From: Maniola hyperantus
Lineage: Eukaryota > Arthropoda > Insecta > Lepidoptera > Nymphalidae
Assembly: GCF_902806685.2 (NCBI RefSeq)
Contig: NC_048539.1
Span: 5,034,501 to 5,098,500 of the forward strand
Direction: 5' to 3'
DNA length: 64,000 bases
Positions within the stretch are counted from its first letter, which is position 1. Every line of letters begins with the position of its first letter. Both the position numbers and the translations under genes were made by a program. The notes below the pieces were generated by a model that saw only the letters and a program-made list of their open reading frames with translations, made no database searches and had not been told where the DNA came from. Shown here one piece after another: positions 20,321-32,038 of this stretch.

Positions 20321-21627
20321 CTTAAGAACTACAGACCAATCTCACTTCTAAGCCATATTTATAAGCTGTTCTCGCGGGTTATTACGAATCGTCTCGCCCG
20401 AAGACTTGACGAATTTCAGCCTCCAGAGCAGGCGGGGTTTCGAAAAGGCTACAGCACCGTTGACCACATTCACACGCTACGGCAGATTATGCAGAAAACT
20501 CAGGAGTATAATCTGCCCCTCTGTTTAGCATTTGTGGACTACGAGAAAGCCTTCGATTCCATCGAGACCTGGGCTGTTCTGGACTCACTGCAGCGATGCC
20601 AAGTCGACTGGCACTATATCCAAGTGTTGAGATGTTTGTATGACTCCGCCACCATGGCCGTCCAAGTCCAAGACCAACAAACGAATCCGATACCAATACG
20701 AAGAGGTGTGAGGCAGGGAGATGTAATATCACCAAAACTTTTCACCTCTGCCCTAGAAGACGTGTTTAAAGTAGTAGTTTGTACGTAGGTTTTGGACTGG
20801 AAAGGTCGAGGCATAAACGTGAACGGCGAAAACATCTCACACTTGCGATTTGCGGACGACATCGTCATACTAGCAGAATCGCTGCAGGACCTTGAGGAAA
20901 TGCTGATCGAGCTTAGTTGTTCTTCCAGACGCGTAGGTCTTGAGATGAACATTGACAAAACAAAAGTCATGTTTAACGAACACGTTATCTCAAGACCCGT
21001 CATCGTCGGGAATGTCAGCATCGAAGTTGTTCAAGAATATAACTACCTCGGCCAGATCATACAACTCGGTAGAAACAACTTCGACAAGGAAGCTGACAGA
21101 AGAATTCAGCTGGGCTGGGCAGCATTTTCAAAGCTACGACAGGTCTTCGAATCGTCGATACCGCAAAGCCTTAAGACTAAGGTCTTCAACGAGTGTGTCC
21201 TACCTGTGATGACGTATGGAGCGGAAACGTGGACACTGACAGTTGGCCTCGTCCACAAACTAAAAGTCGCTCAGCGTGCTATGGAGCGAGCTATGTTGGG
21301 TATCACTCTCAGGGATAAAATCCGGAACGAGGAAATTCGCAGAAGAACAAAAGCGACCGACATAGCTCAAAGGATTAGCGCGCTGAAGTGGCAATGGGCA
21401 GGCCATGTCTGTCGCAGAACCGATGGCCGATGGGGCAGACGTGTTCTGGAGTGGAGACCGCGTACCGGTAAGCGCAGTGTAGGACGACCCCCCGCCCGCT
21501 GGACCGATGACCTGAAGAAGGTGGTGGGGAGCGGTTGGATGAGGAAGGCGGAGGACCGTGTTTGGTGGCGCGCTCTTGGAAAGGCCTATGTCCAGCAGTG
21601 GACGCAAACAGGCTGATGGATGGATGA
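20321..21627 (+). mobile_element. 5'-truncated RTE-clade LINE, reverse transcriptase with one in-frame stop
   Basis: A single frame runs from 20321 to the stop at 21616, broken only by TAG at 20786-20788. It begins inside the RT domain (LKNYRPISLLSHIYKLFSRV) and contains FVDYEKAFDSIETWAVLDSL, RRGVRQGDVISPKLF and the catalytic FADDIVILAE. It ends with the RTE C-terminal region (KWQWAGHVCRRTDGRWG, VGRPPARWTDD, VQQWTQTG). The endonuclease half is missing. The 3' end is the short run tgatggatggatga, typical of RTE tails. The junction near 20315 follows a tract of 'catctgcatc'-like repeats. The element is dead because it is truncated and carries a nonsense codon, but the sequence is otherwise little decayed. 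Confidence 0.92.
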
Positions 21628-21665
21628 AGTATATTATCTTTTGCAACTGTCTGCATCAACTAGAG

Positions 21666-22036
21666 TATTCTTTCATGAATTACCATCGAAAACGAAGTGT
21701 TTATGCGCCATCGGGTATTTACTGCTACTACTTGGAATCGTCTGCTCTAGCCACGACAAATTCGGGCTTCGGCCCATCATTCTCAACTCCGCCATATCAA
21801 TATCAGAAACAGCAGAAAGCATTACAAGACCAAGACCAAAAAGTTTTCTGCATTCCCGTCACTTTTCGCGAGGAAGACGCTTAGGATCGCTCGAGCAAAA
21901 ATCTCGCTCATCGTTCGGGGGATCGTTTTTGCCCCACAGAAACTGGCTCGTTTCTCTTGGCTACTTCATTCGACTCCACTTTCTGTGCATTTTAATTGCT
22001 CCTGCTTGGGTGATTTCTTTCTTTTCTCCAACATAG
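21666..22036 (+). other. GC-richer block with overlapping open frames before the mesothelin-like gene
   Basis: Three frames are open together. One has a signal-like core (CLCAIGYLLLLLGIVCSS) and a basic remainder to TGA/TAG at 22036. Another ends PPYQYQKQQKALQDQDQKVF, then FREEDA and a stop at 21884. A third is on the minus strand. No splice or start evidence decides between them. It may be 5' sequence of a lost gene, cut by the RTE insertion that ends at 21627. Confidence 0.3.
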
Positions 22037-22155
22037 CCCGTTGATCGAATAATTTTTTGACGATTTTTATAGCCATAGCCTTCTAGAGCACTAGTGTAAT
22101 TACTGTATAGTTTAGCTATAATATCTAATAATATTTAAAACTAATTTTTATTAAA

Positions 22156-25100
22156 ATGCACCTGCTACATGATATTTTAATCAGTTTCTGCTGGTTTGTC
22201 TTTGTTAGTGCTTATCGAAATCAGCTTTTCACCATTGCTAAGTTGGAGGAAGGTAGAACTAGAGGTAAACAATTTTTGTATCACAAAATCATACCAACAT
22301 GAGATTGTGTTGAAAATGATGTTTTTCAACTACGAAGTGGATTTTGTGTAATACCTATGCATAGATATCTAAACATTATGATTTGAAAAAAGTAGAAACA
22401 GAGATAGGAATCAATTTGGAAGTAAAATTAAAATTAGATACGATAACTATATGTAGGTTTTTATTTTATTCTGATGCATTTTAGTCGATGTTCTTTTGAA
22501 TGAATGTTTTCTACATTCACTTGCCTTTATACTATATCTAGAATATAAATGCGCTGTATACGAAGGAGTTAGGACACAAAAAGACCAAGACGAAGACACA
22601 AATAGTTCAAGAAGAACATCACCCTTACCATCACGAACTACATCCGGTTTGTCAGGGACTACTGCTATAGAAAGTAAGAACTTTTCACTTAATCCATGAA
22701 AGTAACCGAAAATGAAAGAGTTCCAGAAGAGTTCTTAATTTATCTAAATTGCCTTGATTAAAATTTATTATAATTTTCACGATTAGAAAATATTCCCTGA
22801 TTTTCTCTATTTTATCGACGAGAGCGATATTTTTGGTTTTCGCATCACTGTAATGCCAATTATACCAAGCTGGATTTTTTATAATGTATCCATCTGACAT
22901 CCGCTTTTTAAACGAACGGAAATAAAGGACTTGGCACTGGGACTGGGCAGGTAATTTTACATTTTCGATCAATATTTAATTTCAGATCCTTATGAAGTAT
23001 ACCAAAACTATCTTCACAAATTCCTGTACGGAAAGAATATTGAAATGGATGGTAGATGCATAATTATTTGTTGATTTTTATTTATTTAAAATGATTTACT
23101 TTGTTTACATACAAGCTATTGGAATCTATTTTTTTTAGTAGAAACAATTAAATTGGAACAGAAACTGCTATGGCCTAACGAAAGTGATACGAACAACTAC
23201 AGACATTATGTTGTCGGTAGCTACATGCGGTAAGAGACATCTTAATATAAAAATTAAAACTAACTTATTTATCAACGCACATCTAAATTGTTGGGTCTAA
23301 GAATTTCAAAATTTGTATGTAAGTTTTCTTTGTAATGTAAATCCTGCTCAGAAAAGATGCCCTGACCTCTACCGTCAGTCAGATGTTTTATTTGAAATAA
23401 AATTTGCAAACTTTTAAATAAAATAATACAGATTTTTTAATTTATTTTCTCGTTTTTTGTGGTATTTTATCACTTATCTTCAGTACTATCAGCTGTCTTC
23501 GTTTTTGCTAGTAGGTATTCTACTTACAGCCTGTGTAAATCATAGGTCGGAATTGTTCAATAACAGAAGTGGTGTCCATTTTCCTTTTCTGGAGTTCTTG
23601 CATCGAGGTTATTGTGAGCTGAATCTAACCAGGGATTACATGCAAACCGCCATCAACGCGTTCGCCATCTTTCTTTACGGCACATTGGACGATATAGAAC
23701 GATTGCCTGCTGATTATGTTTTGCGATCTGTTAGTACTATCAAACTGCTTTCCTGGTAGTATTTCTGTAAATTCGGCAGAATTTTTGGAAATCCACAATA
23801 GCATACAAAATCTTAACTTTCTAGACTTATACTAAGTAGTTGCAGTCCCAAGGTGCTACAATGGCAACCTCAAGACCGTGACGTGTGGAAGTCCCTACAA
23901 AAGATATATAGCAGTGGATGTCTATCGGTTGCTAATTTATTTGATGAGATATATTGCTATGTCAGTCAGTCGGTTTTAATAACGAATGGTTTAATATTTT
24001 GTTAATTCTTTTCAGTCTCGTACCATATCCATGATGAAGATAGCACGAGAGAAACTAGCAGCTACTTGGAATGTGGTGAAGGCAGGCAGGGATACTATAC
24101 ACATCTCACACCTAACACTAGAATTGTATCGGCCGTTGTTCAAATACATCAACGGGAGGGAAATAGCCAGGCTGAACTTGAGCGATGAGAGGATTTTAAC
24201 TTATATTGGCACACATGCTGACCTAGATAGACATCAGGTCTGTAAATTTTCCGCTGATAGATTTTCCGTGTTCCCGTATTTACAGAATATGCAATTTTAA
24301 GACTTGCTAAGGGTCTTGCTATAGGCTTGCGCATGAGTACAATATAATAATTATCATGTATGATAAGGTTCTATATTCGGTTGCGGGGTTATCTTTACTC
24401 ATAAGCGATGTCATACAAAACAGCTCATATATTTTAAGGAAACTTAGGTAGTACGTTAATGATTACGAATGCATTACCGACAAATATTTGTAGTTATTTT
24501 TGATTGGACCAACATTTTTAATACTAGATGCTGCCCGGGATAAAAGTTAGCCTACGTCCTTCCCCGAGATGCAAGCTATCTCTGTAGCAAATTTCGTCAA
24601 AATCTGTTGAATGGATGGGCTGTAAAAGGCTAGCAGACAGACTTTTGCATTTATGGTACTATTTTGCAAGTATGGTTTTAAAAAGACCTAAGTAGCATTT
24701 TCCTTAAGAAGGATAACATTTGGAAACAAATATTGGTAATTCCAGGTTGGTGTAGTGACTAGCAAGTACATAGAGGTCAATAAAGTTTGGACCAGTCCCA
24801 GATATTTAAACATAATGAATAATTTGCTTTGCGGAGTCCCGATGACGTTCATGAGAAGACTTCCTATTAGCACATATTTGCAACTATCACATCAGGTATT
24901 TACGGTATTTATGATCTTACTATGGAAACTAACATAGATAACCAACGGATATATACATATATGCCATCATCATCATCATGATCAACCCATCGCTGGCTCA
25001 CTAAAGAGCACGGGTCTCCTCTCAAATTGAGAAGGGTTTTGGCCATAGACTACCAGGCTGGCTACGTGCAGATTTGCTGACTTCATGACCTTTGAGAACA

Positions 25101-26680
25101 TTATGGAGAACGCTCAGGCACTCAGGCATGCAAGTTTTCTCACGATGTTTTCCTTTACCGTTAAAGCAAGTGATATTTAGTTGCTTAAAACGCGGATAGC
25201 TCCGTAAAGTTAGAGGTGCGTGCCCGGGACCGAACCCTCGACCTCCGCTTTGGAGGCGGATGTCGTGACCACAATGCTATCGCACACTACATATAAGTAT
25301 GCATTCCTCTCAAAATTAACTATATAGTATTGATAGTAAAAACTTTCCGTTTAATACAAAATTAGCATAGTTAAAATAAAAAGCATACCTATTCAAGAAA
25401 CCACGATACGATATCAAGTTACAACTCTTCCAAATAATGAAAAAGGTTATTTCTGGCTTTTCCGAAGACAATTTCCATATTATTATATAGTGATTAACCA
25501 AATGGATAGATTTATTATATGTTTCTTAATTTAAATAATACCTTTTTCTTTCATGTCTTTATTTAATTATATAATTAAAATTTTATTGAGTAGGTACATT
25601 AATATAATGTTTTAAATTTTATAACAAGGTGTTTTATCATATTCGAGCTTGCGATCCTTTGCAGCGACGATTTTATCTCGCTATGATGACACGGACTAAG
25701 GTAGCTATAATAAAAAATATTTCTTTCTTTTACATATTTTACTGAACTACCTATTTGGGAATAATACTGAATACTATGTATTTCTAAACGTGAACCAATT
25801 TCATAGTCTGACAATGACAAGGAGTGGTTTCTGTTTCCTAATTCTAAGAGATTAAGAACTGCTGGGACTGGTCCCACTTTCTTAAAATCGGCCAAGTGCG
25901 AGTCGGACTCGCGCACGAAGGGTTCTGCACCATTATCTATAAAAACTGCAAAAAAGTCACGTTTGTTGTATGGCAAAATATTTATTTTATTCCGTTTTAA
26001 GCATTTTTTGTTGCGGCAGCAGAAATACATCATCAATCATGCATCATCATGAAAATTTCAACTGTCTCTGTTCATGAGATACTGCCTTGTGATTATTGTG
26101 ATTTGTGAGAAGACTACTAAAAAGCTGCTAAAAGTGCGAAGAAAATATATTTACACATGTTTTTGCTATTATGTTTTGTCAGGCACTTGGAAAGTCTTTC
26201 AGTTGGAATGCCAGAGACGTATCCCGCTTGGGCTTGCTATTGACTGAAGTTGAGGGAACTGATCTAAGTACTATAAATCCTGAAGCTATAGCAGGTATCA
26301 CTGCACAGGTATGTTAATCCTGTGAGGAAAACATTTGTACGTTTTATGGTAGTAGGTAGTAATTGAAGAAAAGAAGAAACTAAGAAAACGATCGGATGAC
26401 TACAATCTTCTAAGCAATTCCTGATTTTCAAAGTTACATGTAGTAGGTAACTAATAATATAATTATACTTTGACATCAGGTAATGCTGGATATGTCGCCA
26501 CGAAGCTTGAAATACTTAACGGATAATCAGTTGAAGTATCTTGCACCGAAGCCACTGAACATACTTAGCCGAAAATTAAAAATTTATAATGATCAACTTC
26601 AGTTATACGATTCTGGATTTCAAAGTAAATATATTATGAAATTCATTCTGTTAAATTTAAGTATTACCTATTTGTTCTAA
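22156..26680 (+). CDS. Secreted, probably GPI-anchored helical-repeat protein, mesothelin/stereocilin-like (tentative)
   Basis: Nine exons with matching phases: 22156-22252 (or to 22264), 22485-22673, 22986-23051, 23139-23229, 23546-23729, 24016-24237, 24746-24895, 26183-26308 and 26480-26680 (TAA). The product is about 441 residues. The N-terminus MHLLHDILISFCWFVFVSA is a signal peptide. A Ser/Thr-rich linker (SSRRTSPLPSRTTSGLSGTT) follows. Residues from about 210 on are short amphipathic helices in repeats: RLNLSDERILTYIG, LGLLLTEVEGTDLSTINPEA and LDMSPRSLKYLTDNQLKYLA. These resemble the Ser-Pro, Leu-rich superhelical repeats of mesothelin, stereocilin and otoancorin. The C-terminus (MKFILLNLSITYLF) is hydrophobic, as in a GPI signal. 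A GT donor at 26625 could instead splice out this end, but the opposing gene leaves no room for a further exon nearby. The exon structure is well supported; the family is inference. Confidence 0.72.
23840..23935 (+). mobile_element. RTE 3'-tail remnant
   Basis: The sequences cccaaggtgctacaatggc and gtccctacaaaagatatata plus a cagtggatgtctatcggttg tail match the end of the 3.4-kb RTE copy, with an internal deletion. It lies in an intron of the mesothelin-like gene. Confidence 0.7.
24523..24676 (-). mobile_element. Helitron-like element, internal deletion
   Basis: ctagatgctgcccgggataa, then gcaagctatctctgtagca and cagacagacttttgcattta. It lies in an intron of the mesothelin-like gene. Confidence 0.6.
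24965..25288 (-). mobile_element. tRNA-derived SINE, minus strand
   Basis: The tail (tcatcatcatcatgatcaac), body and box A/B are all present in reverse complement. It lies in an intron of the mesothelin-like gene. Confidence 0.82.
25885..26040 (+). mobile_element. GGGTTCCGT element, 5' fragment of a different subfamily
   Basis: Starts atcggccaagtgcgagtcgg, then gcacgaagggttctgcacc. The interior differs from the other copies. Confidence 0.65.
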
Positions 26681-26693
26681 ATTTTCTATTCGA

Positions 26694-29442
26694 TTAATCT
26701 TGTATTGTAGTAAGTATCAAATTGTATTGCTTCAACAAATCTAAAGGTGGTAAATGAAATTTGTAACGTCCATCTTCACGGCATTTCGCTTGAACCTGAA
26801 AAATTAAAGAAAAATATACTATTGTCTTATGGAAATTTAAAAATATAATTGTAAGGTTACTGAATTTAATTTAAGACATACCAAAGTATTACACCAGTCA
26901 GTCTGCGCAAAATTATCAATTTTATGGTTCAGCTCAATCAATTCGATAGTATCATTTAGCGAAGGATTTTGTGTATGTATTTCTTCTTGTGATTTAAGTT
27001 GCATGCTATCGAAATTTAATTCTTTAGGAGCTTCTCGAGATATGGATACTTTCCGTTTGGTAACATTTTCGGGTTTTCTGTTAGATACTACTGAATTAGT
27101 CGATACTGGAACACGAATAGAATGTAATAATTCTTGGATTTCCATATCTGATCCTCGATGGGTTTCAAGATCGCTTCTGTAAAATCATAATCTGTAAATT
27201 TTTGTTATTTTTGTTATTAATTCATATGAAAAAAATAAAATTCTCATTAAATACCTTGGCATAAATTTATCATTTCTTTCACTTGGAAATAAAATTATGT
27301 AGTGATCATTTTCGTTGAAATTGCAGGGAGATAATGTATCTGATTTTATAAGATTGCACTTACAATTAACTATCACTTTTATTTTATTGTCAGCAAGCTT
27401 TTCGTCGCACGGTTTTGCGATATCAGATTCTGCAGGCTGTTCCCAAAGTAAAACTTCATGCCCTAAGTTCAATATTTCTTTACTTAAATTTACGTTAACA
27501 TTGACCTGTGAAGCCTTTTCCGGTTCCAATGTCACATAAGTTTTGTTATTGTTTGCTTGACTTTTGTTCTTTGTTTTAAACACTCTGTAACCCTTTAAAT
27601 CTATGTTTATATTTATATTGAATGTTCTTGGTTGGCTTCCTTTATTTGGTGCCTGTACTTCTGATAGATTACTTGTGCGTTGCTGAGAATTTGCCGTGTT
27701 CGTTTTAAAATAATTTTCTGGAGTGTCTCCAACTTCTTCAATATTTTCTAACACTCGTGGTATCTTTCTTTGTTCATTACTTAATATTGCTGTTTCTCGA
27801 TCTGCATCAATATAAATGGATGGTATATCACTGTCAGTATTTTTATAAGCATCGAATAATACCGTGAAATCTGTATCAAAAGTGCCTGGTGAAGTTTTAA
27901 TTAGAGTATCATTTATTAATTTTTCAGTTTCTTCTTTTGTTTCTGTATTTTCAGCATTTTTTATATTATTAATTCGAGGTTCTTCTATTGATTTAACTTT
28001 TGACTGAACTTCTTCTAAGTTTATTTTCAAAACATTTGTAGATGTCGGTGACTTCTTACTGTTGTTATTAGCTTTCATTAAGTGCTTGGCAAAATATGTA
28101 GTTCTTTTTTTATTTGTATTACGCCCATCTTCTTTGTTTTTAGAATTTGGACAGGTTTTTTTAAGGGTTATGTCCTTAGTATTAATTTCAGGTTTTTTTC
28201 TTTGCAATAGTTGTGGTTTCGCAGTTTTAACAGACTCATTAGGTTTTTTACTATTTTGAAGTCTTTTGGTATTATTTTGTGATTCGGTAAATGTATTATT
28301 TTGAACCTTAGTCAAACCGCATTCAATTTTCTTTTATGTACAATGAAAAATAAAAATTAGTCAAGGAAAGAAGAATATAAAATGATATAAATAAAGCAAA
28401 TGAAATAATTTAATCATTTTAAAACCTACTGGATCTAAAGGAATGCTATCTATATTTTTCCAATCGTTCTCATTGGGAATATTTAGGTTGGATTTAATTT
28501 GTTCCTTTATTGCGACGTTTTCTTTTTCTGGAAATTATAATTACATGTTTGTTATACTAAGTAGTTTTATTTATTAATCAAACATAAATTATTCTTAGCA
28601 GTGATTCTATTCACATAACATTTAGAAAAATAAGTATTTAGCTGAAACCTGATTTTCCTCCGTCAATGTTATGTAGCCTCTCGTGTCGTTTTTCCCAAGA
28701 TCTACAAAATCCATTTTATATTTGTCGAAAAATCCATGTAACATGATTTAATGTTTTCCATATTTTTTAATATTGTAACTACAATTAATAGGTAAGTTCA
28801 TTATTTACCTTGATGCTTTTAAAAGATATTTTTCATATCCAGTCTGTACAAAGGTATCAGGTGGCTTAACAGCAACATAAGGTGCATCGTTTTTCAATTC
28901 TAGAGGTGTATCAATCTTTTTACCATCCAATGTGTAAAGTTCTATATTAGATTGCCTAAAATTTTACGCTGCATTTATTTAAGCACTTCCTAACAAAGAT
29001 GCATTTTTTTGAGTACCAATATATTTCACTACCATATTATTATTAATGCGAAAGTGTGTTTGTTTGTTGGTTTGTCTTTCAATAACGCTGAAAAGGAGCA
29101 ACGAATTTACGCGATTTTTTGCATGGATATGATATTAGGCCTGGAGAGTTATAGGTTATTTTTTCTGGGAAGTCAAAGAGTTCTCATAGGATTTTTAAAA
29201 ACCTAAATCCACACAAACGAAGTCATGGACATCAGCTACGTTTTAGTATTAGAACAAAAATATTCTTACAAAGATCCAAATTGTGAATGGGCTAGTAAAT
29301 TTAAGGTCGCACACCAACATTTTATTTCATCAGTTTTTAAAAGATACTTCCTGGGAGGCGAATAGTCTTGTCCATTTGTAAACAAATATATATAAATAAA
29401 ATCCCAATCCCTAGCATCGTCTGGAGCTTTAGGTTTATCCAT
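26694..29442 (-). CDS. Doublecortin (DCX) domain protein, 647 residues, complete
   Basis: Minus-strand exons are 29442-29270, 28955-28809, 28701-28649, 28527-28430, 28330-27255, 27176-26882 and 26795-26694 (TAA). All phases agree and the sum is exactly 648 codons. Residues about 15-95 form one DCX domain: IYIYLFTNGQDYSPPRKYLL, then SQFGSLQSNIELYTLDGKKI, then APYVAVKPPDTF. This fold binds microtubules. The rest is a long Lys/Asn/Ser-rich, probably disordered tail, most of it in one 1,076-bp exon, ending KFHLPPLDLLKQYNLILTTI. One DCX domain plus a charged tail recalls the DCDC2 and DCX-EMAP group known from cilia, but no kinase or WD/EMAP domain is present. The donor after 28649 (GTTTCA) is non-consensus. 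The first intron holds a Helitron-like insertion (29034-29240). Confidence 0.85.
29034..29243 (+). mobile_element. Helitron-like element in the first intron of the DCX gene
   Basis: Begins attattattaatgcgaaag and ends acgaagtcatggacatcagc-TACG. The 3' end is mutated from CTAG. Confidence 0.65.
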
Positions 29443-30077
29443 AATTTGGTCAATTATAAAAAGAAAATTGCCGAAAAATTACGGAGGAGTTACATTACAA
29501 GTAAAGAGATCATCTTAATCGATTTTTACCCTTATATCTTTTATAGTCATAGTCATTACCAAATGCTAAAATAATGTTATTCGTTTTAATTTTGTGATGT
29601 TACATAAATGGTTTATCTTTATACATTAGTGTTAAACTCTGTTAAATTAATTTAAGCACAGAGATGTGGATGAATGCTCCAAAAACTTATCCAAAAATTA
29701 ATTACACAAACATGACTTGTTTGACATATTATTATTATGAAATCATAAATCGTTTATGTTTGATGCACAGATCTGTCGTTTGATGTCTTTTCGATGTAAT
29801 TTTTCCTTGGTTTTTTCCTTTTTTCCCTTCTGAATATTTTATTGCACGATTTATGTCATCTTTCATAGATATCTACATACACTACATAGATAACAGAAGT
29901 GATATCTTATATCTACAATATTATTATATCTGTACCTATCTGGTATTGTTTTCTGATTTTTGATACAGAAGGCCTAATATCATATTTTTAGACTTAGATT
30001 TAGTAGCTACTGTTTAATGAATTAAATAATAAACATAATTGCTAATGATCGCCTTCTGGACAAGGGTTGCAGCCTAT

Positions 30078-30266
30078 AGCGCTTAGTCCAAAGCAAAAAA
30101 ACTTCAGCTTCCGCCTAACGAGTTTTCAGACCAATCAAAAAGTGCATGAATTTCTAGTCCAAAGCTTGCTCAAATGGAGTTTTGGTTTTAGAGAATTTAG
30201 ACACCTCTAGATTGACCAAGAAACTGGTTAGGCAGAAGCTGAAGTTTTGGCTTTGAACTGAGCGCT
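30078..30266. mobile_element. MITE with long inverted repeats
   Basis: Left and right arms of about 48 bp (agcgcttagtccaaagcaaa / agcgctcagttcaaagccaa) pair with about 90% identity. Total length is 189 bp. A target duplication is not evident. Confidence 0.65.
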
Positions 30267-31139
30267 TTGCTCATTTTTGAAGATAGCCTAAGCCAATTGC
30301 GATGTTTCGGTAGGGAACTCGTGTGGTTTCGGCTTTTGACAATAACAAATCGATGTAATATGTATTTTATACTAGAGGTCAACGGTCGCCGCACCCGGGG
30401 GTGGCTACACTGACACAAAAATATATTACTCAACATTACCCTCCAAAGTGTAGACTCGATGTATTTGGTAATAATGGATGCCAGTTAGGGAAGTAAATAA
30501 AGTTGAAAGTTTGCTTCAAATAAGTCCAGTGTTTTATTAATTTGATACACAACAGTGAACTGTGAAGCATTTTTATGACAAATAGTTTTTTTTTCTTCTG
30601 AAAATTGAGACAAGGCACTAAAAAAAATAGGGTTCTTCAGTTGTTTATATAAGTCCTCAGATATACACACTGTGGATAGGTATATATAATAACAAGAGTT
30701 TGCGTATTATTATCAAAAGTAGAGATCGACTGATAGTGATGATGTCCAAACTGTACATTTTTTTAAGTACCTACCTCATGGATTTTGTTCATATAAGTAC
30801 CAACGCAAAAGGAGTAAATATACTCGTTCTCGCAAGAAAGGTTTCATTAAAGTACTAGTAGTAACTACTTATTCTAGGGTTTCTTGATATTCGAGTATCT
30901 ATGTAGGTATTGGGTTGGGTAGCTTTGTTTTAATAAACCAAGCCTACGATTTACTTATACTTAGTTTAAATTAATATAGTTACCTATTCTGCGTTCATTC
31001 GTTTATTAAGATAATCCGATCATTCACTTAGGGATGAATATTTAAGCAACGTAATATCAGTTTATTTTCAAGTGAAAATACAAACACTAGCTTTAATTTT
31101 TAATTATTCAATATTAGAGTTACGAGTTGGATTTTGCGT

Positions 31140-31370
31140 TGGAAAATGAAATTTAAAATTATGATCTTTAAATTAACTTTTACTCTATCTGGGCCAATTC
31201 TTTTGGTCCAAGATCCCAGAGCCGCTAGACGTTACTTATTTTTTTATTCAATGTGGGTACCTTTTTACACGATATTGTGCCCGATTGATCATCAGAGACT
31301 TATTCAAAGAGCAAAAAAAGTCGTGAAGAAATTCCGCTGCATCTTTCACGGGTTCCTGCTTGCGAAATAA
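31140..31370 (+). CDS. Doubtful 76-residue ORF, hydrophobic then cationic
   Basis: Frame starts MKFKIMIFKLTFTLSGPILL and ends with a cationic segment, RLIQRAKKVVKKFRCIFHGF. The stop overlaps AATAAA. A weak signal-like N-terminus and amphipathic end are visible, but no family is recognised and no splice sites are needed. It could be random. Confidence 0.2.
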   Translation, partial: WKMKFKIMIFKLTFTLSGPILLVQDPRAARRYLFFYSMWVPFYTILCPIDHQRLIQRAKKVVKKFRCIFHGFLLAK

Positions 31371-32038
31371 AGTATACGAGTAGGGTACCTACATATAATT
31401 TACACAATAGTCAGGCGTAACGTACAAAATAGCAGATTCATTTTCAGTATTTGAAAAAGAGATAAAAGGCGATCCATTGTCAGTATTTGAAAAGGCGAGT
31501 TTTAGGCGTACGGCGCGCGGGGAAATGGCTAAAAAACTAGGGGAGCGTAAATAAACAGCGCGCTATTTGTAGAGTCCGTCTCATCCAACGTTCATCGAGT
31601 GTCGACTGCCGGCACGCGCTGTGCGTCGAACGACGCGACGTATGTAGAAGTACTATGAACACTAAAGATGGGCGTTATTGGCTATTTACGGCAACGGTTA
31701 ATCAACAGTTACTTAGTTTCAATACCGATATTGTTAACCGTTGCCGAATATCGGTATCAGAGTTGTGTTTCAACTAATTTAATATGCGCAACGCGCAGCG
31801 GTTTACGTAGTAGTAACTAAGCTAGCTGCCGTATCAATACCGTCTGTATAGCTAGCGCCCGCATATTCACTAAAATAAAACCAATTTTACTTTCATGAAT
31901 ATCGTGAAGTAACCACAACCTTAAGTTCATAGCAGTAAAGTTTAATTTGATCATTGACATAGGTCAAACTATAGTGGACGCCTGCAGGAATAGTTTGCCA
32001 CAGTCCAGTTAACCAAAAACATTTCATGAAGATTGATA

